NCBI GenBank assembly: GCA_009733575.1
Contig: ML769506.1
Span: 123,610 to 187,609 of the forward strand
Origin: Gymnopus androsaceus JB14
Taxonomy: Eukaryota; Basidiomycota; Agaricomycetes; Agaricales; Omphalotaceae
DNA length: 64,000 nt
Reading direction: 5' to 3'
Made by a program: the position numbers and the translations under genes. The notes under the pieces are model-generated. The model made no database searches. It had not been told where the DNA came from and saw only the letters and a program-made list of their open reading frames with translations. Numbering within the stretch: the stretch's first letter is position 1; each line of letters opens with the position of its first letter. Shown piece after piece: positions 22,088-33,943 of this stretch.

Positions 22088-22132
22088 TTTAGGGGCAAAT
22101 TTGTAAGCTTCAAGTTCGACTCTAACCACCAC
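22088..22132 (+). promoter_or_regulatory. Conserved upstream motif of the membrane-protein family (copy 4)
   Basis: CTTTAGGGGCAAATTTGTAA, then TTCGACTCTAACCACCACAT, about 120 bp before the ATG at 22208. It is a weaker version of the block before the other family members. Confidence 0.4.
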
Positions 22133-22207
22133 ATACTACGTATCAATATACCTACATTTCTATCCGAGTCTAGGTTCTATCACTCACTCATCGCACTCAT
22201 CTCTAAG

Positions 22208-23076
22208 ATGTCTTCTTCCGCTCGAAACGACCAGGTCGACGAGTCACAGGCTCCAATTATACCTCCACAGATCTTCACAAAAGAAACTATACAATCGCAC
22301 GCAGGATTGGTACTTGCCTTTCTCTTGCCTTTCTCCACCATTTTCCTACGTTCGGATCCGTTCATCGTCACGGGAATTATTATGCAAATGGTTGGAGCGG
22401 GTCTTTTCGGTCTTTCATACAAAAACGCCCAACCTCGCGTTCCGCAAGACCAGGCTAGATTGTTTTCCTTCTATGTCTTATTGGAGGACTAATCAACGGT
22501 ATGTGTATCTATGATCTGGTCACTAATTGGTATTCAAATCTCACTCTGCCTCAATATGTAGGGATGACACTGTGCTTTCAGTGCACATCATCGCCAGACC
22601 ATTCTGTCGGCGCCGTTGTTTCCGAAGTATGTTGGTCAAATAATCTGTCGCCAAAATTCTTTTTAACTTTCACAAGGTGTCGCTTTGGCGCGATCGCGCC
22701 TCTAAAGCTGCCACAGTAGTGCTGCTGACCACTTTGAGTGTGTACTTACTGAATATGTGGAATAATGCGCAGCCTTGGGCGTATTCCTCTGTAAACATCC
22801 ATAGTGCGTGTAATCCCTTGTTCTATCTCTCTTTATGCTGACTTGATGTGTTCAGGTCCTTCCGTCCCCTTGCAGTCTTCAATTTCGAAATGTTTGTTTT
22901 ATTTCTTTAACTCGTATTTTGGAACAGATGGTAAGTTGCCTAAGTGGCAGCATCAAGCGTTACTGATTGGTTATCAGCGAGCGAAATCTAGGGTGCTTCT
23001 GACAACACCGATGATGAGGAGAGCTCCCATACAAGTTGATTCAGACAAAAAGCACCCATGTCTTGACTCCGTCTGA
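22208..23076 (+). pseudogene. Membrane-protein family copy with a frameshift
   Basis: Paralogue of the 6519 gene. It starts MSSSARNDQVDESQ, continues PPQIFTKETIQSHAGLVLAF, and has the hydrophobic segment IIMQMVGAGLFGLS. The conserved end of exon 1 (IVFLLCLIGGLIN) is in a different frame from the start of the exon, with the shift near 22457, and the original frame stops after VLLED. The intron with TGGTATTCAAATCTCACTCT, a polar exon, a third hydrophobic exon (VVLLTTLSVYLLNMWN) and a closing exon ending at TGA 23074-23076 follow. It is probably a decayed copy. Confidence 0.5.
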
Positions 23077-23570
23077 CGGACGAAGGATGGTCCTTTTTCT
23101 TCCTTTTCTTCTTCTATTCTTCGGGGCGGGACTTTCGCATATTACAGTATATAAAGCATTCTCACTATATTACTACCTACCATTATCGCAGTATAACATT
23201 ATCAGTATTAACATGTTTCGAAAGTACGACAGCGCGATTCCCAAAAGCCGCCTACAGACTCATCTTCACCCTACGCGTACTGCCTTTCCTTGGTGCAGAA
23301 GAGGAAAATCTAGATTTGGTTCGGGGTTCAGATAAGACTCGCAGCTGCAGTTATAAGAAATAGTGCAAAGTGCCTCATTTCAGGATCTGCGACACGACGA
23401 AGGCTACTGCGGTTGACGAAATGATGGACGGAATTACGCGTACACTTACCGGAAACTACCATGAGTCAAGTCTCTTGTAAGAGTGAGTTCCAGCCTTGAC
23501 CGAGGGGTCGTCGAAAAGGGCAGAAGAGCCGGAAGAATTGCGTAATGTCCAGCAATTACAGCGTAACAGC

Positions 23571-23589
23571 AAAAAAAAAAAAAAAAAAA
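23571..23589 (+). repeat. Poly-A tract
   Basis: Nineteen consecutive A residues in a non-coding flank. Confidence 0.95.
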
Positions 23590-24032
23590 GGACAGACGTG
23601 CGCAGAGGTATCTTCTTGAATCGATCGAGAATCGGCATTTGATTCGGGCACTTCATGAATTCTCTGATTGAAAGCGGCGTCTTGAAGTTTTTGGCCTCAC
23701 CAGGGCCTCGGGTACGATACAAACCTTCATCCTACGAACCCAATTAGCATTAAGGTTGAATAGACTTACTTTCCCTCCAAGACGGCACTCATGAAGCTAG
23801 TAACATCAACCCATATTTTGAAACAGATACTAGTAGCAACACTCACAACAAAAAGTTCGGTAACACTGGTCGAGACAGAGTACAACAGAATGGGAATATG
23901 TATGTACGTATCAGCGTCATTGTACACACTCGTCGAACCAAGCAGTTACAAGGGTATAAATATCAACACGGGAAAGTCACACAAAGAAAGAGTTCAAACA
24001 ACCGCTGTGATAGCGTCCAAGGTAAAACTGGA

Positions 24033-24944
24033 TCAAATCGCGAGCGCTGCCAAGGCCATAGCACCGGCAGCTACGACAGCAGACTTGGTGGTAAGAAGGC
24101 TGGATGCAGCATTGGAACTCGAGGGGCTGGCAGCAGTAGCAGAAGATGAAGAGCCAGATGTTCCAGACGCGCCAGACGTTCCAGATGCGCCAGACGTAGC
24201 AGACCCAGAGGATCCACTTGCGGCAGACGAGCTGGAAACGACAGGTGCCGGTGTGGCTTTGGGAAAGTTGATTAGTATATTAATAGCTTGGGTCAAATGA
24301 CATGCTCACTTCCTGCAGGCTGGATTGTGAACTCGGAACTGTTGACGTATACTTGCGAAGAATTGGAGATGTTGACGAATTGCAAGGTATAACCAGCTGA
24401 CAAAATGTACACATGTTAGAAGAGCGCCATGGAGTGTATCAGGAATGACGCACATCCTGGAAGGATGGTAACATTCGTGACTTCAAAAGACAAAGTATTG
24501 TTGACACTGTTGGCGATGCTGAAGGGCCCGTTCAAAAAAGTGTCATTGTTGTTGACTACAGCAATGTTGAAAGTGCTGGGGTCCCCTGCAGTGGACGTCC
24601 TGAACAAAGAAATTAGACAGATTTAGCAGGTTTTCCACAAGTTACGCACCAGTTAATGGCATTGCTGTTTTTTTTGCTCTAGTTATATTTATGGGAACGA
24701 AAAATGTGTCAAACGACGCACGAAGTGTTGAAAACCCTAGAGAGAGACAGGAGAAATCAGATCTAGTTTACACAATGGCCAATGAAAGAACTAACCAGAA
24801 CTCTGAGCTCGAAGGCGCGAGGATTGAGAACGTAGCTTAACGGCAGAATTTAGCCCGCTAAACGTTAACGTCTAATTCAGATGGGAGCTCACCAAAGGCA
24901 TATGTGGGCAAAAGAGCGACAGCGGCAGCAAGAGAGGCACGCAT
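24033..24944 (-). CDS. GPI-anchored Ser-rich wall protein (Kre9/Knh1-like N-domain)
   Basis: A secreted cell-surface protein. The first exon (from 24944) encodes MRASLAAAVALLPTYAF, a signal peptide. Middle exons encode STAGDPSTFNIAVVNNNDTF and SFEVTNVTILPG. After an intron comes AGYTLQFVNISNSSQVYVNS, then SSEFTIQPAG. This is the beta-sandwich pattern of the Ser/Thr-rich GPI-anchored Kre9/Knh1-like family. The last exon is a Ser/Gly/Ala tail with SGASGTSGASG repeats and a C-terminal hydrophobic stretch (AVVAAGAMALAALAI) typical of a GPI-attachment signal. Several Asn-X-Ser/Thr sites are present. The exon just after the signal peptide is uncertain. A wall or matrix role is inferred from the family. 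Confidence 0.75.
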
Positions 24945-25417
24945 TATGAGTTTTGTGAGTTTTTTGGGGGAGAAAATTCGAGATGAAAACTGAAGGGATT
25001 CACAAGACGAACAAAAAAAACGCCCATCAGTTCAACCTTGCCTTATGTACTTATGGCGCTGAAGATTCAATCTCCGCTTGATCCGTATCGAGAGTTTAAA
25101 CGCTCACCCCATCCTGCGAGCGACCGGCAACACTAGCTCAACTCAACTGCACTTACAGTTCTACTTACCACAGGCACAAATCTTTACTTCTGATAATTTC
25201 CTGCATGCAAAGTTGGCTGCAAAAAACCTCGCCCAACGTTCAAAACAGTCACATTGTCATAGTAACGTGCACGTCCGATTTACGTCTACGTCTTGCCTGC
25301 GTCCTTCCGCTCGACTGATTTCAAGATCATAGCATCAAAACCTCATCCAAGACTAATACAAGTCTATGTGTAAGTATAAGTAATTACAATAAGTCTATTA
25401 ACCCCGCACAAACCCGC
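24945..25417. other. Intergenic, no supported gene
   Basis: Upstream region of the GPI-anchored protein gene and 3' flank of the next minus-strand gene. No domain-bearing ORF. Confidence 0.3.
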
Positions 25418-26056
25418 CTACTCCCAACAAGCCTCCCTGCTTCTCCTTGCTACGCTTCGGGTGACCCTTGGAGACATCTGCAAGGACCCAACCTTTCTTT
25501 GACGGACAGATCTCGATTTCCGTCTAGGTTTCGTGTACACTTCTATCCGTGCCTTCAACGACTCGTCTGAAAAATGCCGGTCGAGACCCTCCACTGGCAT
25601 TTCAACTTCTTGATTCATATCCTGGACGTAGCGCTCGAGGTACTCTGACACTCGAACGGCCACATTGATGGGATCCACATCAATCCGTGCATCGTCCATC
25701 ATATCAGATTCGATGCTAGAAACCCATTCTGCGGTTGCCCTTCGCGAGCTCGAACACGGGCTTGGCGAGCGTGACTTTGGGGTGAGATATCCCGTGTATT
25801 CGTCTCGGGTGCCATAGCTTGGCCAATCGTGAGGGATCCCGACAGGTGAATATCCAGGTGTAGGCGCGCGCGACTTATTTTCAAAGTCCCTTGAATAGCG
25901 CTCCTGCATTTCCTGGATTTGCACCATCGGATCGTAATGCGTCTGTATCCTCCAGGATAAACTTCCCTCAGGATCCTCAGTATTCGGGATAAATGGGGGA
26001 GTTGGGCAGCGAGAAGGCGGGGAGTATGGAGATGCGGATCGAAAATATGTGGCCAT
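25418..26056 (-). CDS. Hypothetical protein, 212 residues
   Basis: Unrecognised intronless gene. The N-terminal half is Pro/Ser/Tyr-rich (SPYSPPSRCPTPPFIP, APTPGYSPVGIP) with possible proline-directed phosphorylation sites. A short helical segment follows (NVAVRVSEYLERYVQDMNQE). The C-terminus is strongly basic (KPRRKSRSVRQRK, RSVARRSR), suggesting nuclear localisation or nucleic-acid contact. It reads without interruption from ATG 26056, and the composition makes a real gene likely. Confidence 0.6.
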   Translation of the reverse strand: MATYFRSASPYSPPSRCPTPPFIPNTEDPEGSLSWRIQTHYDPMVQIQEMQERYSRDFENKSRAPTPGYSPVGIPHDWPSYGTRDEYTGYLTPKSRSPSPCSSSRRATAEWVSSIESDMMDDARIDVDPINVAVRVSEYLERYVQDMNQEVEMPVEGLDRHFSDESLKARIEVYTKPRRKSRSVRQRKVGSLQMSPRVTRSVARRSREACWE

Positions 26057-26562
26057 GATTTACACAGTAAATCTCGAGTTGTGGCGAAAGTGCGGATGTG
26101 CTGCCAAGGACGCGATATTAGTGCAGATGCGATGTTTACCCATCTCTAAATTTCCAGAGCCCTTATATATGATTCTTATATTCTTGAATCCTTCACTGGG
26201 GCACATGATGATAGTAATAGTAAACGCTTTGACCTGGCCTTGTATTTTTCTTTATTCTCTACTGATGGTTGTTAGGGAAGAATACAACAAGTTTCTGATA
26301 AAGAAGATAAAGGATTCGGGGAGATCCCGCGTCTACGCTGGACCCACATTCGCTTTGTTCTTTTCCAAGTTAGTAGCGATAAAAAATCCTTCTGGAAAAA
26401 TCGTTCTCGGAGTTGTGTAAATATTATAATTTATTATTGTTATATATCGATTAGAGTGGCGTAAAGGCATTGCTGAATACACGTGTAATGACTGGAAGTG
26501 CTTCATCGATTATCGAGATAGAGCTTGGAAGCAATACCGATACTATCGTCTATATTCCACTC
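26057..26562. other. Intergenic, no supported gene
   Basis: A 123-codon plus ORF at 26049-26420 has no recognisable features and overlaps the promoter of the preceding minus-strand gene. Confidence 0.3.
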
Positions 26563-29054
26563 TCAACTCGCCGGAGCAAACCACCACAAGGTCGTCACTC
26601 CAACTGGGAACGTATATACCGCCTAAAAAAAGCTCTTTATATACTCCAAACATGAAAACACGGAAGATAAATCACCTGCATTCCCCGGAATTCTATACTT
26701 GCTTTGACCGGAACTGGGTTGAACGTCGTAGAAGAATTATCATTCGCTACAGTGGGGAGTATTCACGTCAAAAATAAAATAAGTAATTGCATCATCGGCT
26801 GATCCACTTACAGTTCAACACAACCAAGGAATATCTTGTCCAATCGCTACTATCTACCCTTGCCGTAGCGTACGCGCCCACTGTCAGAGCGGAATTCAGC
26901 GAACCGTTTACTGAAACGTCGATCCTTTGGCCAAATGGTCCTCCAGCGTCTTTGGGAATGATCGCTTTGGAAGCTTGGGCCATAGAGTAGAATTCTTGGT
27001 TGAGAGTGTAGCTTCCGCCATTGACAGTAACGATTCCACGACAACCGCCCCCGCAACTATCGGTACCCGGGAGGATGGGGTTTCCAGACCCATCCAAAGC
27101 GAGGTTCCACATTAATCCCTATATATGTAGCAAGCTCAGTCAACAGACTAGACTCGAGTATGTATAATCAAAGATAAGAAATACTCACGGACATGGCCCC
27201 ATACTCAAGGGCACCGACCCACCTGGGAATTATGGATCTCATTATCTACCTGCACTGAATTGTTTCTGAAGGAGACCTACAGATTATCCATATACCACTA
27301 GCCAGAATTAGGTTTTGGTTCAATCTTCAACGACATGCTAAGAAACTTACTTTGATATCACTCCACCAGTCAGATCCGATTGTACCAGAACACTCTGTGA
27401 AGTAAATTTCCTGTAAAATCTGCTTAGCGTCATAGAAGATCGATGCGGGTGTGGCTTACCTTTGATGGGAATTGAGAGCTGAACTGGGCCTGCTCTGCTA
27501 CAGTGCCTTCATAGCAGTGAAATCTATTCGATGGAAGTTCAGGCTGCTTGCTCCTCAATGACTCGAAGTACTTACGCAACCCCATCGAAAGCGTCAGGCG
27601 CGCTCTCCATCTACAATCGCAATGAAAACATTATTTATCTGTTCGCAGATAGAGCAGGTTCGCCAGCTACTTACCAGAGAGACAGGATAACCTGCAGCGT
27701 CGTTCCAGTTGTGCTACGAGTTCACTGTAGGTAAATACTCTGCGCCCTGAAGCATGGTTGTGATCACCTCATATCCAATAATCTTGACGCTACTGAGATC
27801 GTTATTGTCCAACAAAGTCCTTAGTGCCGTCCCGATTTGTGCTTCTACAGCGGCAGTCATCGTCGCAGATGGGTACGTGGTGTCACTGTTTTCCGGCTCA
27901 TTCTGAGTGTACGCGAAGAGCACGTATGATGTCAGCATTCGCTATGGTACGGCGCACAAGGAAGCTTACCTGGATGGAGACTGCGTAAACTGTGAATCCC
28001 ATACTAGCGTAGCTTTTAACGGCATTGAGCAAGTATGTTGGATCTAAAGGAGGCAACATGTGTTAGTGCGAAAGATGGAGTTGCAGCATAGTGATAGACT
28101 TTACGCACATGCGGTGGTTAAATTGGCGTCTAAGGATCCTCCATCCATGGTATTACTATTTTTCATCCATGCAGGCTGAGAGGGAGAAAGTAAAATTTAG
28201 ATGGAAATCGAAAAGCAGGGTGCTTGACAAGACTCACAGGAGACCAAGGTAGGATGTGAATCTACAAAAGAGTGTTAGATCGAAGGAATTGGTATTTGCG
28301 TCTCTATTCGCGCACCTTGAGCTGTGGATTGATATCCACGATGTCCTGGAGCACGGAAAACACCTGCGAAGGTGTCCGATTTGCGTTGAACTGAGCGAAC
28401 GAGTCGTCGCCTGTCGTATCATCCAGACTGTATGCTAAAGTAGTCGTTAGTCCCCGTAAACTGGACCCTGAAGCATATTCTCACTCGTCGCAGAAAAATC
28501 CGAAGCGCCGATAGGAATCCGCACGTAGCTGAAGCCAGCTGCATTGGCGCCATCGGTTGGATCGAATAAGGTATTAAGTAAGGCGTTGTACTGCCCCGCG
28601 TTCGAAGACTGGATATACGTATGTATTTAGATATTTCCCTTAATATATGCTAGCAACATTCACCTTCAGATTACTGAGAACAGTAGCGGACGAATCAGCT
28701 GTGTGAAGAAACATGATAAGCTCCCATTCACAGTAGGTGATCCAAGAAAAAGGACCTACTCAAAGATCCTCCGAATCCGACGATACTTTGGTGTACATTC
28801 CCATCGTTCACGATGATGTTCGCATCCGCTAAAGACCCAGGCGTAGTAAAGTCGATTGGAGCGCCACATTGTCCCACAGAATTAAACAGGTTTGTGCGAT
28901 CCCATGTCGTCTGCCACTAAGCATAGTTTAAGAAAGCATCAGTCAGTTCCTAAAAGGCAGACCAGGTAGTAGGATTTACAATATCACATATCTGCTGTGC
29001 ATGCAACTCCAGCAACAGATTTGCAGAAAACACGAGGAGCAGGAGATACAACAT
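26563..29054 (-). CDS. Secreted glycoside hydrolase family 30 (GH30) enzyme
   Basis: A retaining glycosidase of the GH30 fold, in fungi often an endo-beta-1,6-glucanase or galactanase acting on cell-wall glucan. It has many short introns. The start at 29054 gives a signal peptide (MLYLLLLVFSANLLLELHA). Recognisable blocks in order: GGNVHQSIVGFGGSL-like, GFSYVRIPIGASDFSA, IHILPWSPPAWMK, and NEPENS with the acid/base Glu. Then come IYFTECSGTIGSDWW with the nucleophile Glu, ALDGSGNPILPGTDSCGGGC, and YSMAQASKAIIPKDAGGPFG. The C-terminal beta domain ends VYTFPVGVTTLWWF, stop at 26563-26565. Both catalytic glutamates are present, so it is probably active. The exact substrate cannot be read from the sequence. 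Confidence 0.9.
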
Positions 29055-30406
29055 GAATGCGCAGAGGAACCGTCGGAGGGAGGATTGCGGATTTCAGCAA
29101 CTTGGAAACGAGGTATAAAAATGCTACGGAGGACAGGAGAGACAAACGGCTATATAACGATAAAAATATGTCGGGCATTAAGCGCAAAAGACGTGAATGG
29201 CTATATGGTACGTCAGGATACATGAAAAGTAATAATGCAACCGTCGCGGACTTGGTCCAGCGCAGTTGTGTGTTGCGGTGAGAATCGCCCTTGCCAATAC
29301 GATAATGCTCGCGCGCCCGCATGAATACCTCCTGGTTCAGAGTCAGATATGTCTGGTTGAAGACAGTGAATCTTCCGAGTGGACGAACTTCAAGTACGGA
29401 CATAAGCAATCAAGATCAAATTCAAGACTTCCAAAAGTGGAAAATTGCTGCGATAGAGTCAGTTAATATACATAAAAACTGCCGAGAAACCCATACATTT
29501 TGAGCATAAATTGTACCTCACTCGAGCCGAGAGGTAATTAACGGCTGTACCGTAGGTCTAAAGCAGACCCCTCAAAGAGGGTGTCGTTGTTATGCAAGAA
29601 ACCTTCCTTATTTATAACGTCAGCCTCACTGTAGAGGGGTTTGCTTCGATGATTGTTTGAAAATCCTTGACGAGAAGAAGATAGTAGTGCGCGACTAAGA
29701 TTGACTTTCGAAAAACGATCGTACGTTCGTGAATTTGTTCCTAACTCTCTGAAGCCCGGTAAATGAGGACAGTATCGATAAAGGGGTTAAAACGTATGAT
29801 AACGTAGGAGCATACCTTACTTACGATTCAGCATCACGACCATTTCATTCCTTTTCTCCTATTCGTTACCTACTGATATCCTTGAAGTCAATTCCAATGT
29901 CATCGGAATCATCAAGCAGCTCCCAAAAGACGTGGTGCATCCGAGTCATCAAGAATGAGTTTCAGATGGATGTTTGCTCGGTTTGAAAGATCTCTGCTGA
30001 AGTGTAAGAATTAGACGATATTTGAGAGGTCAGAATATCTCTTACCCGGTTCAGAGGCTTGCTATACTTATCGGTGCAAAGGAAGTGGCGACGGCGACAA
30101 GGAGCTAATAGGCGCTCAGACGCGCCAAATTCAAATTCACGTGTCCACTGTCTTGAGCCTCACTTCTTTCTGCTCGTCCAATTTCCAGCTCTTCTCCTTC
30201 GAAATTCCGCCCGTACTCTGAAGGTGCAACGAGCCCCATTCCTCACAAGCTGAAAAATTCTCATGATATGTCCTCCAGGTCAAACAACATCGTCATTCTA
30301 ACCACTGGATATTTTACAAGTTGAAGACGAAGGACCTTCTCTGTCAGTTAGCATTAACCTGTATCAAACTCCGCACTCAATTTCTTCCTCTAGATAAAGT
30401 CTCACA
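29055..30406. other. Intergenic, possible small gene
   Basis: This separates the divergent GH30 and VPS9 genes. A stretch from an ATG at 29898 reads MSSESSSSSQKTWCIRVIKN and may continue after an intron near 30060 (CYTYRCKGSGDGDKELIGAQ), but I cannot close a gene model. Around 29550-29645 CAGACCCCTC and GAGGGGTTTG form a loose inverted pair. Confidence 0.3.
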
Positions 30407-33400
30407 ATGGACGCTTCTGCGCAGAAATCCACCGATTCTAATGTCGAAAATGCCAACAAGATTCTAGAGAAACTATCAATATCAGATAACACTAGCGAAC
30501 AAGTAGCATCGCCTAATCCATGGTCTGATAGCCAAGGACAAACAATCTCCAAAGTAGACGATACCGAAGTGATACTGCTACCGGCAGATATAGAGACTGA
30601 GAAGCTGAGCCCAGAAATCGAAGCAGAAGATGAAACTCGTCATATCTTACATACTCCAGATCCTTCTACATTCGACAAGACCGTCGTTGACGGATTTGCA
30701 GCCGATCTTGAATCATCGGTTCCGCTCGCCTCACCTCCTGCAACCGAGATACTGCAGGAATTTGATCCATTAGCAGATCAGGAAGAGGAGAATGCGAAGA
30801 AAGCTTGGGAAGAAAGTGAAGGACACCCCCCTCCTCCCCCTCCGCATGACAAAACATCGACGCCTCCCCCGGTTCTTCCTTTGAAAGACCTGCCTTCACC
30901 AGCTCAAAGTCCATCTTCATCTATCAGTTCGGGTTTCCCTTCTTCCTTGGCCGCACTTGCACGGTCATTCTCCATTCCAGCTCTTCGTTCTCCGAGATCG
31001 AAGGGTAGACCGTTATCAATGGACACCGCTAAACCTGTTCCATCTCCCAACACGATATCCTCTTTTGCTACCCAACAAAGCAAGAAGAATAATGAGCAAG
31101 CTGAGGCGAACCTCGAGTCATCGGATAATGAGGAGCAAGGGGAAGAAGAAGACTCGGAAGGATCAGAATCTGGCTCGGAGGAGTCTGGGCATGGTCAAAG
31201 CAATGAACCGCAGTTCGACTTTCAAAAGTTCCTTGACCAGATGAAGCTGAGAAGTGCTGAACCGGTGTCAAAGTATCTCAAATCGTACGTCTCTTCTCAA
31301 TGTATAATTAACTTGATTCTGATACGTCTTCGTTTACAGCTTTTTAAGCAACTTCTCGAAACGTAGTTTCACTGTGAACGATCAGATTAAGATTATCAAC
31401 GATTTCTTGAATGTACGCCACTTCTTTTACTCTCATTTTGTCTGCAAGTCCTCATCGTACAGCATCAAGTTCATTTCCAATCAAATGCGACAATGCGAGC
31501 CATGGAAGAGCGCTTCCGACGTCGAGTTTGATAATGCCATGGAAGGAATGGAGAAACTGGTTATGAACCAGCTTTATCAATACACCTTCACACCTGCAGT
31601 CGCCAGAGACATCAATCCTATAACAGGATTGCCTCGTCGACCGATATCAGTCGACGATCTTGAGCGCGATCGCATACTATCCCAGAGAATAGCCTTGTTT
31701 GGGTGGATAGAGGAGTCCCACTTGGACGTTCCTGTCGGGGACGGTACTCCGGGATTTCTTATGTTTGCAGAACAAGGTGCGTCTTTCTATGTTTGGCTGA
31801 TGATGCAGTTCACTGATGATCCTTTTCTAGAGTTGCTCAAGATCGGACACTATAAAGCGCCCCGGGACAAACTCATATGTATCCTTAATTGTTGCAAGGT
31901 CATCTTTGGTCCGCCTCCTCTCTTATTTTCTCCTTCGCCGTTCCCAATATCCACATTTCATCCCTTTCCACTTGCTGTTTCACAACTGATGTATGTTTGC
32001 TGACTATCCTCTCAACAGGTTTAATACGACATCTCCAAAAGGATGAAGGTGCTGATGCATTTGTACCCATCCTCATCTTTGTGGTCCTCAAAGCTAATCC
32101 TGACCACCTTCTTTCGAATGTGGAGTGCGTATTGTATCACGAACTTGAGATAACTTTTTATTTACCTTGTAACCCCAGGTTCATCAACCGGTTCAGAAAC
32201 CCAGATAAACTCCAAAGTGAAGCAGGATACTATCTATCAAGCTTGGTGCGTAATGTAGATATTTTGCTTTACCGCTATTAAATGTTGCATACAGATGGGC
32301 GCTGTACAGTTCATTGAATCCATGGATCATACATCTTTGTCGAACATTACGCAAGAGCAATTCGAGCAGTGAGTTTTTACTTTCTCCGCAGAGGTCGTCG
32401 CTCAGAACCTTGAATAGGAACGTGGAAGCTGCAATTCAAGAGCTTCCTACCAACCCAGATGGGACTCCGCAGCTGCTAACTGTAAAGTCCTCCTCGTCCT
32501 CGTCGTCTTCATCCGCATCATCTATTTCCTCAATGTCCAACATGCAGCGCAACTCCCCTCACGCAGGTGCAGAGTCTGCCCAGCCACTTTCACTGCCATT
32601 GACGCAGGGCGCTTCACCGGCACCAATGGCGCAGCAGCTCTCGGAGGACGCTCGCAGGCTGTTGCAGAAAACCGGTGATGCTGTCAGCAAACCGCTAAAT
32701 GCAATCAGTAGGATCTTCAATGAGGCGCTAGACCTGGCAGAAGAAAACTTTGGTACACCGGAAAGATACGCTTCTGCTTCGACGTCAAGAGCGGGTACGC
32801 CTGGAGGTGCACCTCCGTATCCAACTTGGCAAGTTTTTCATGTCTAGATGCATTGTACTCGTGTTGACGTTAACCTTGCTTTATAGGTCACATCCAGGAA
32901 TTGCAAGTCAGAGTCTCCCCGACTCCCGTTCCTCCTCGCCAGCATCATTCATGGGACAAGGTTTCCAGACTCCCGCAAACTCCGAAGGAGTACCGCCGAT
33001 ACAAACACCGTACAAGCCTCGCGTACGGAGAATACCGTCGCCAGGCGGATATCTAGCTCAAGCTCAAGCTCCGGTAGCTGGTCAGGGGATGTTATCACCT
33101 GGATATTTCCCAGAAGACACTCCCTCCCGTCCGAGACCCCCTCAAGGACCTCAGGCACATTATATGGGACCTCCGCAACAACCTGGACACCCTCCGCCGC
33201 GAGTCCAATCGCTTCATCTCCGCCCGCAGGGCAATACACCGTATCCTGACCAGCTACACTCTCCCCTTGGTTCACCTCTATATTCTCGCTCATCAACCCC
33301 CGGTGGAGACTTGGACATTGCGGGGATGCAGGCGGAGATTGATTCGGCCCATTCGCAGGCTACACAAGCTTCGAGGGATACATTGTTCCAGATATTCCCT

Positions 33401-33499
33401 GGAGCAGACACGGAAGTTGTAGAGTGGGTTCTTGAGGCGAATGAAGGTGATTTAGGGAAAAGTATTGAGCAGTTGTTGGAGATGACCGGAGGACAGTGA
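30407..33499 (+). CDS. vps9: VPS9-domain Rab5/Vps21 exchange factor with C-terminal CUE
   Basis: This protein activates Rab5-type GTPases on endosomes and supports vacuolar sorting. The long first exon (to about 31285) encodes a disordered, acidic and Pro-rich N-terminus. It is followed by KFLDQMKLRSAEPVSKYLKS and, across introns, NDQIKIINDFLN and CEPWKSASDVEFDNAMEGME. The VPS9 domain follows: KYTFTPAV-like, RIALFGWIEESHLDVP, APRDKLICILNCCKVI, GADAFVPILIFVVLKANPDH and NPDKLQSEAGYYLSSL, with the conserved Asp/Tyr region for Rab contact. A poly-Ser linker and Pro-rich stretch lead to a C-terminal CUE domain (DTLFQIFPGADTEVVEWVLE) that would bind ubiquitin. Stop at 33497-33499. About eight GT-AG introns, no disruption seen. 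Confidence 0.92.
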
Positions 33500-33794
33500 A
33501 TGTATTTCACCGCCTCACTTAGAAAATCGATAATTAATGGTGTGGAATCTTTACTGCCACTACGAGCTACGAAGCGGTCAAGTTATAAGCCTTCTCTTTT
33601 CATGATGTATAGAGAGATTGCGGTGCTGCAGCACTGCGAAGAGTCAGCGCTGGACTCTCGCCGGCCAAAGCTGGTCAGAGTTAATTAATCTGAGTTTTCG
33701 TGTCCAGTAAATTATTCAACCATCCATTTTACTTCGGTAATAAGTACGCAAGTCATGTTGAACTCAAGCCAAGCGAGCGCTTGACAAATCTTAG

Positions 33795-33943
33795 TTCCGA
33801 GATAAGTTGCCAGAGGCAGCTCGAAGGCAGCTTATCAGAGGATAAGCCAGCCAGGCGGTGTGAGTCAGCTAGCGCCAGATTAGCGCCTATTGACTTGTTG
33901 CTTTTGACTCTCACCCCCATCGAATTCTAAGTCTTTTCTCGCT
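33795..33943 (+). repeat. Dispersed direct repeat B, copy 1
   Basis: Nearly identical to 37294-37431, starting TTCCGAGATAAGTTGCC and ending TCTAAGTCTTTTCTCGCT. This copy has an 11-bp insertion (TCGAAGGCAGC). GATAAGTTGCC and GGCAGCTTATC form a near-palindrome at its start. Confidence 0.85.
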
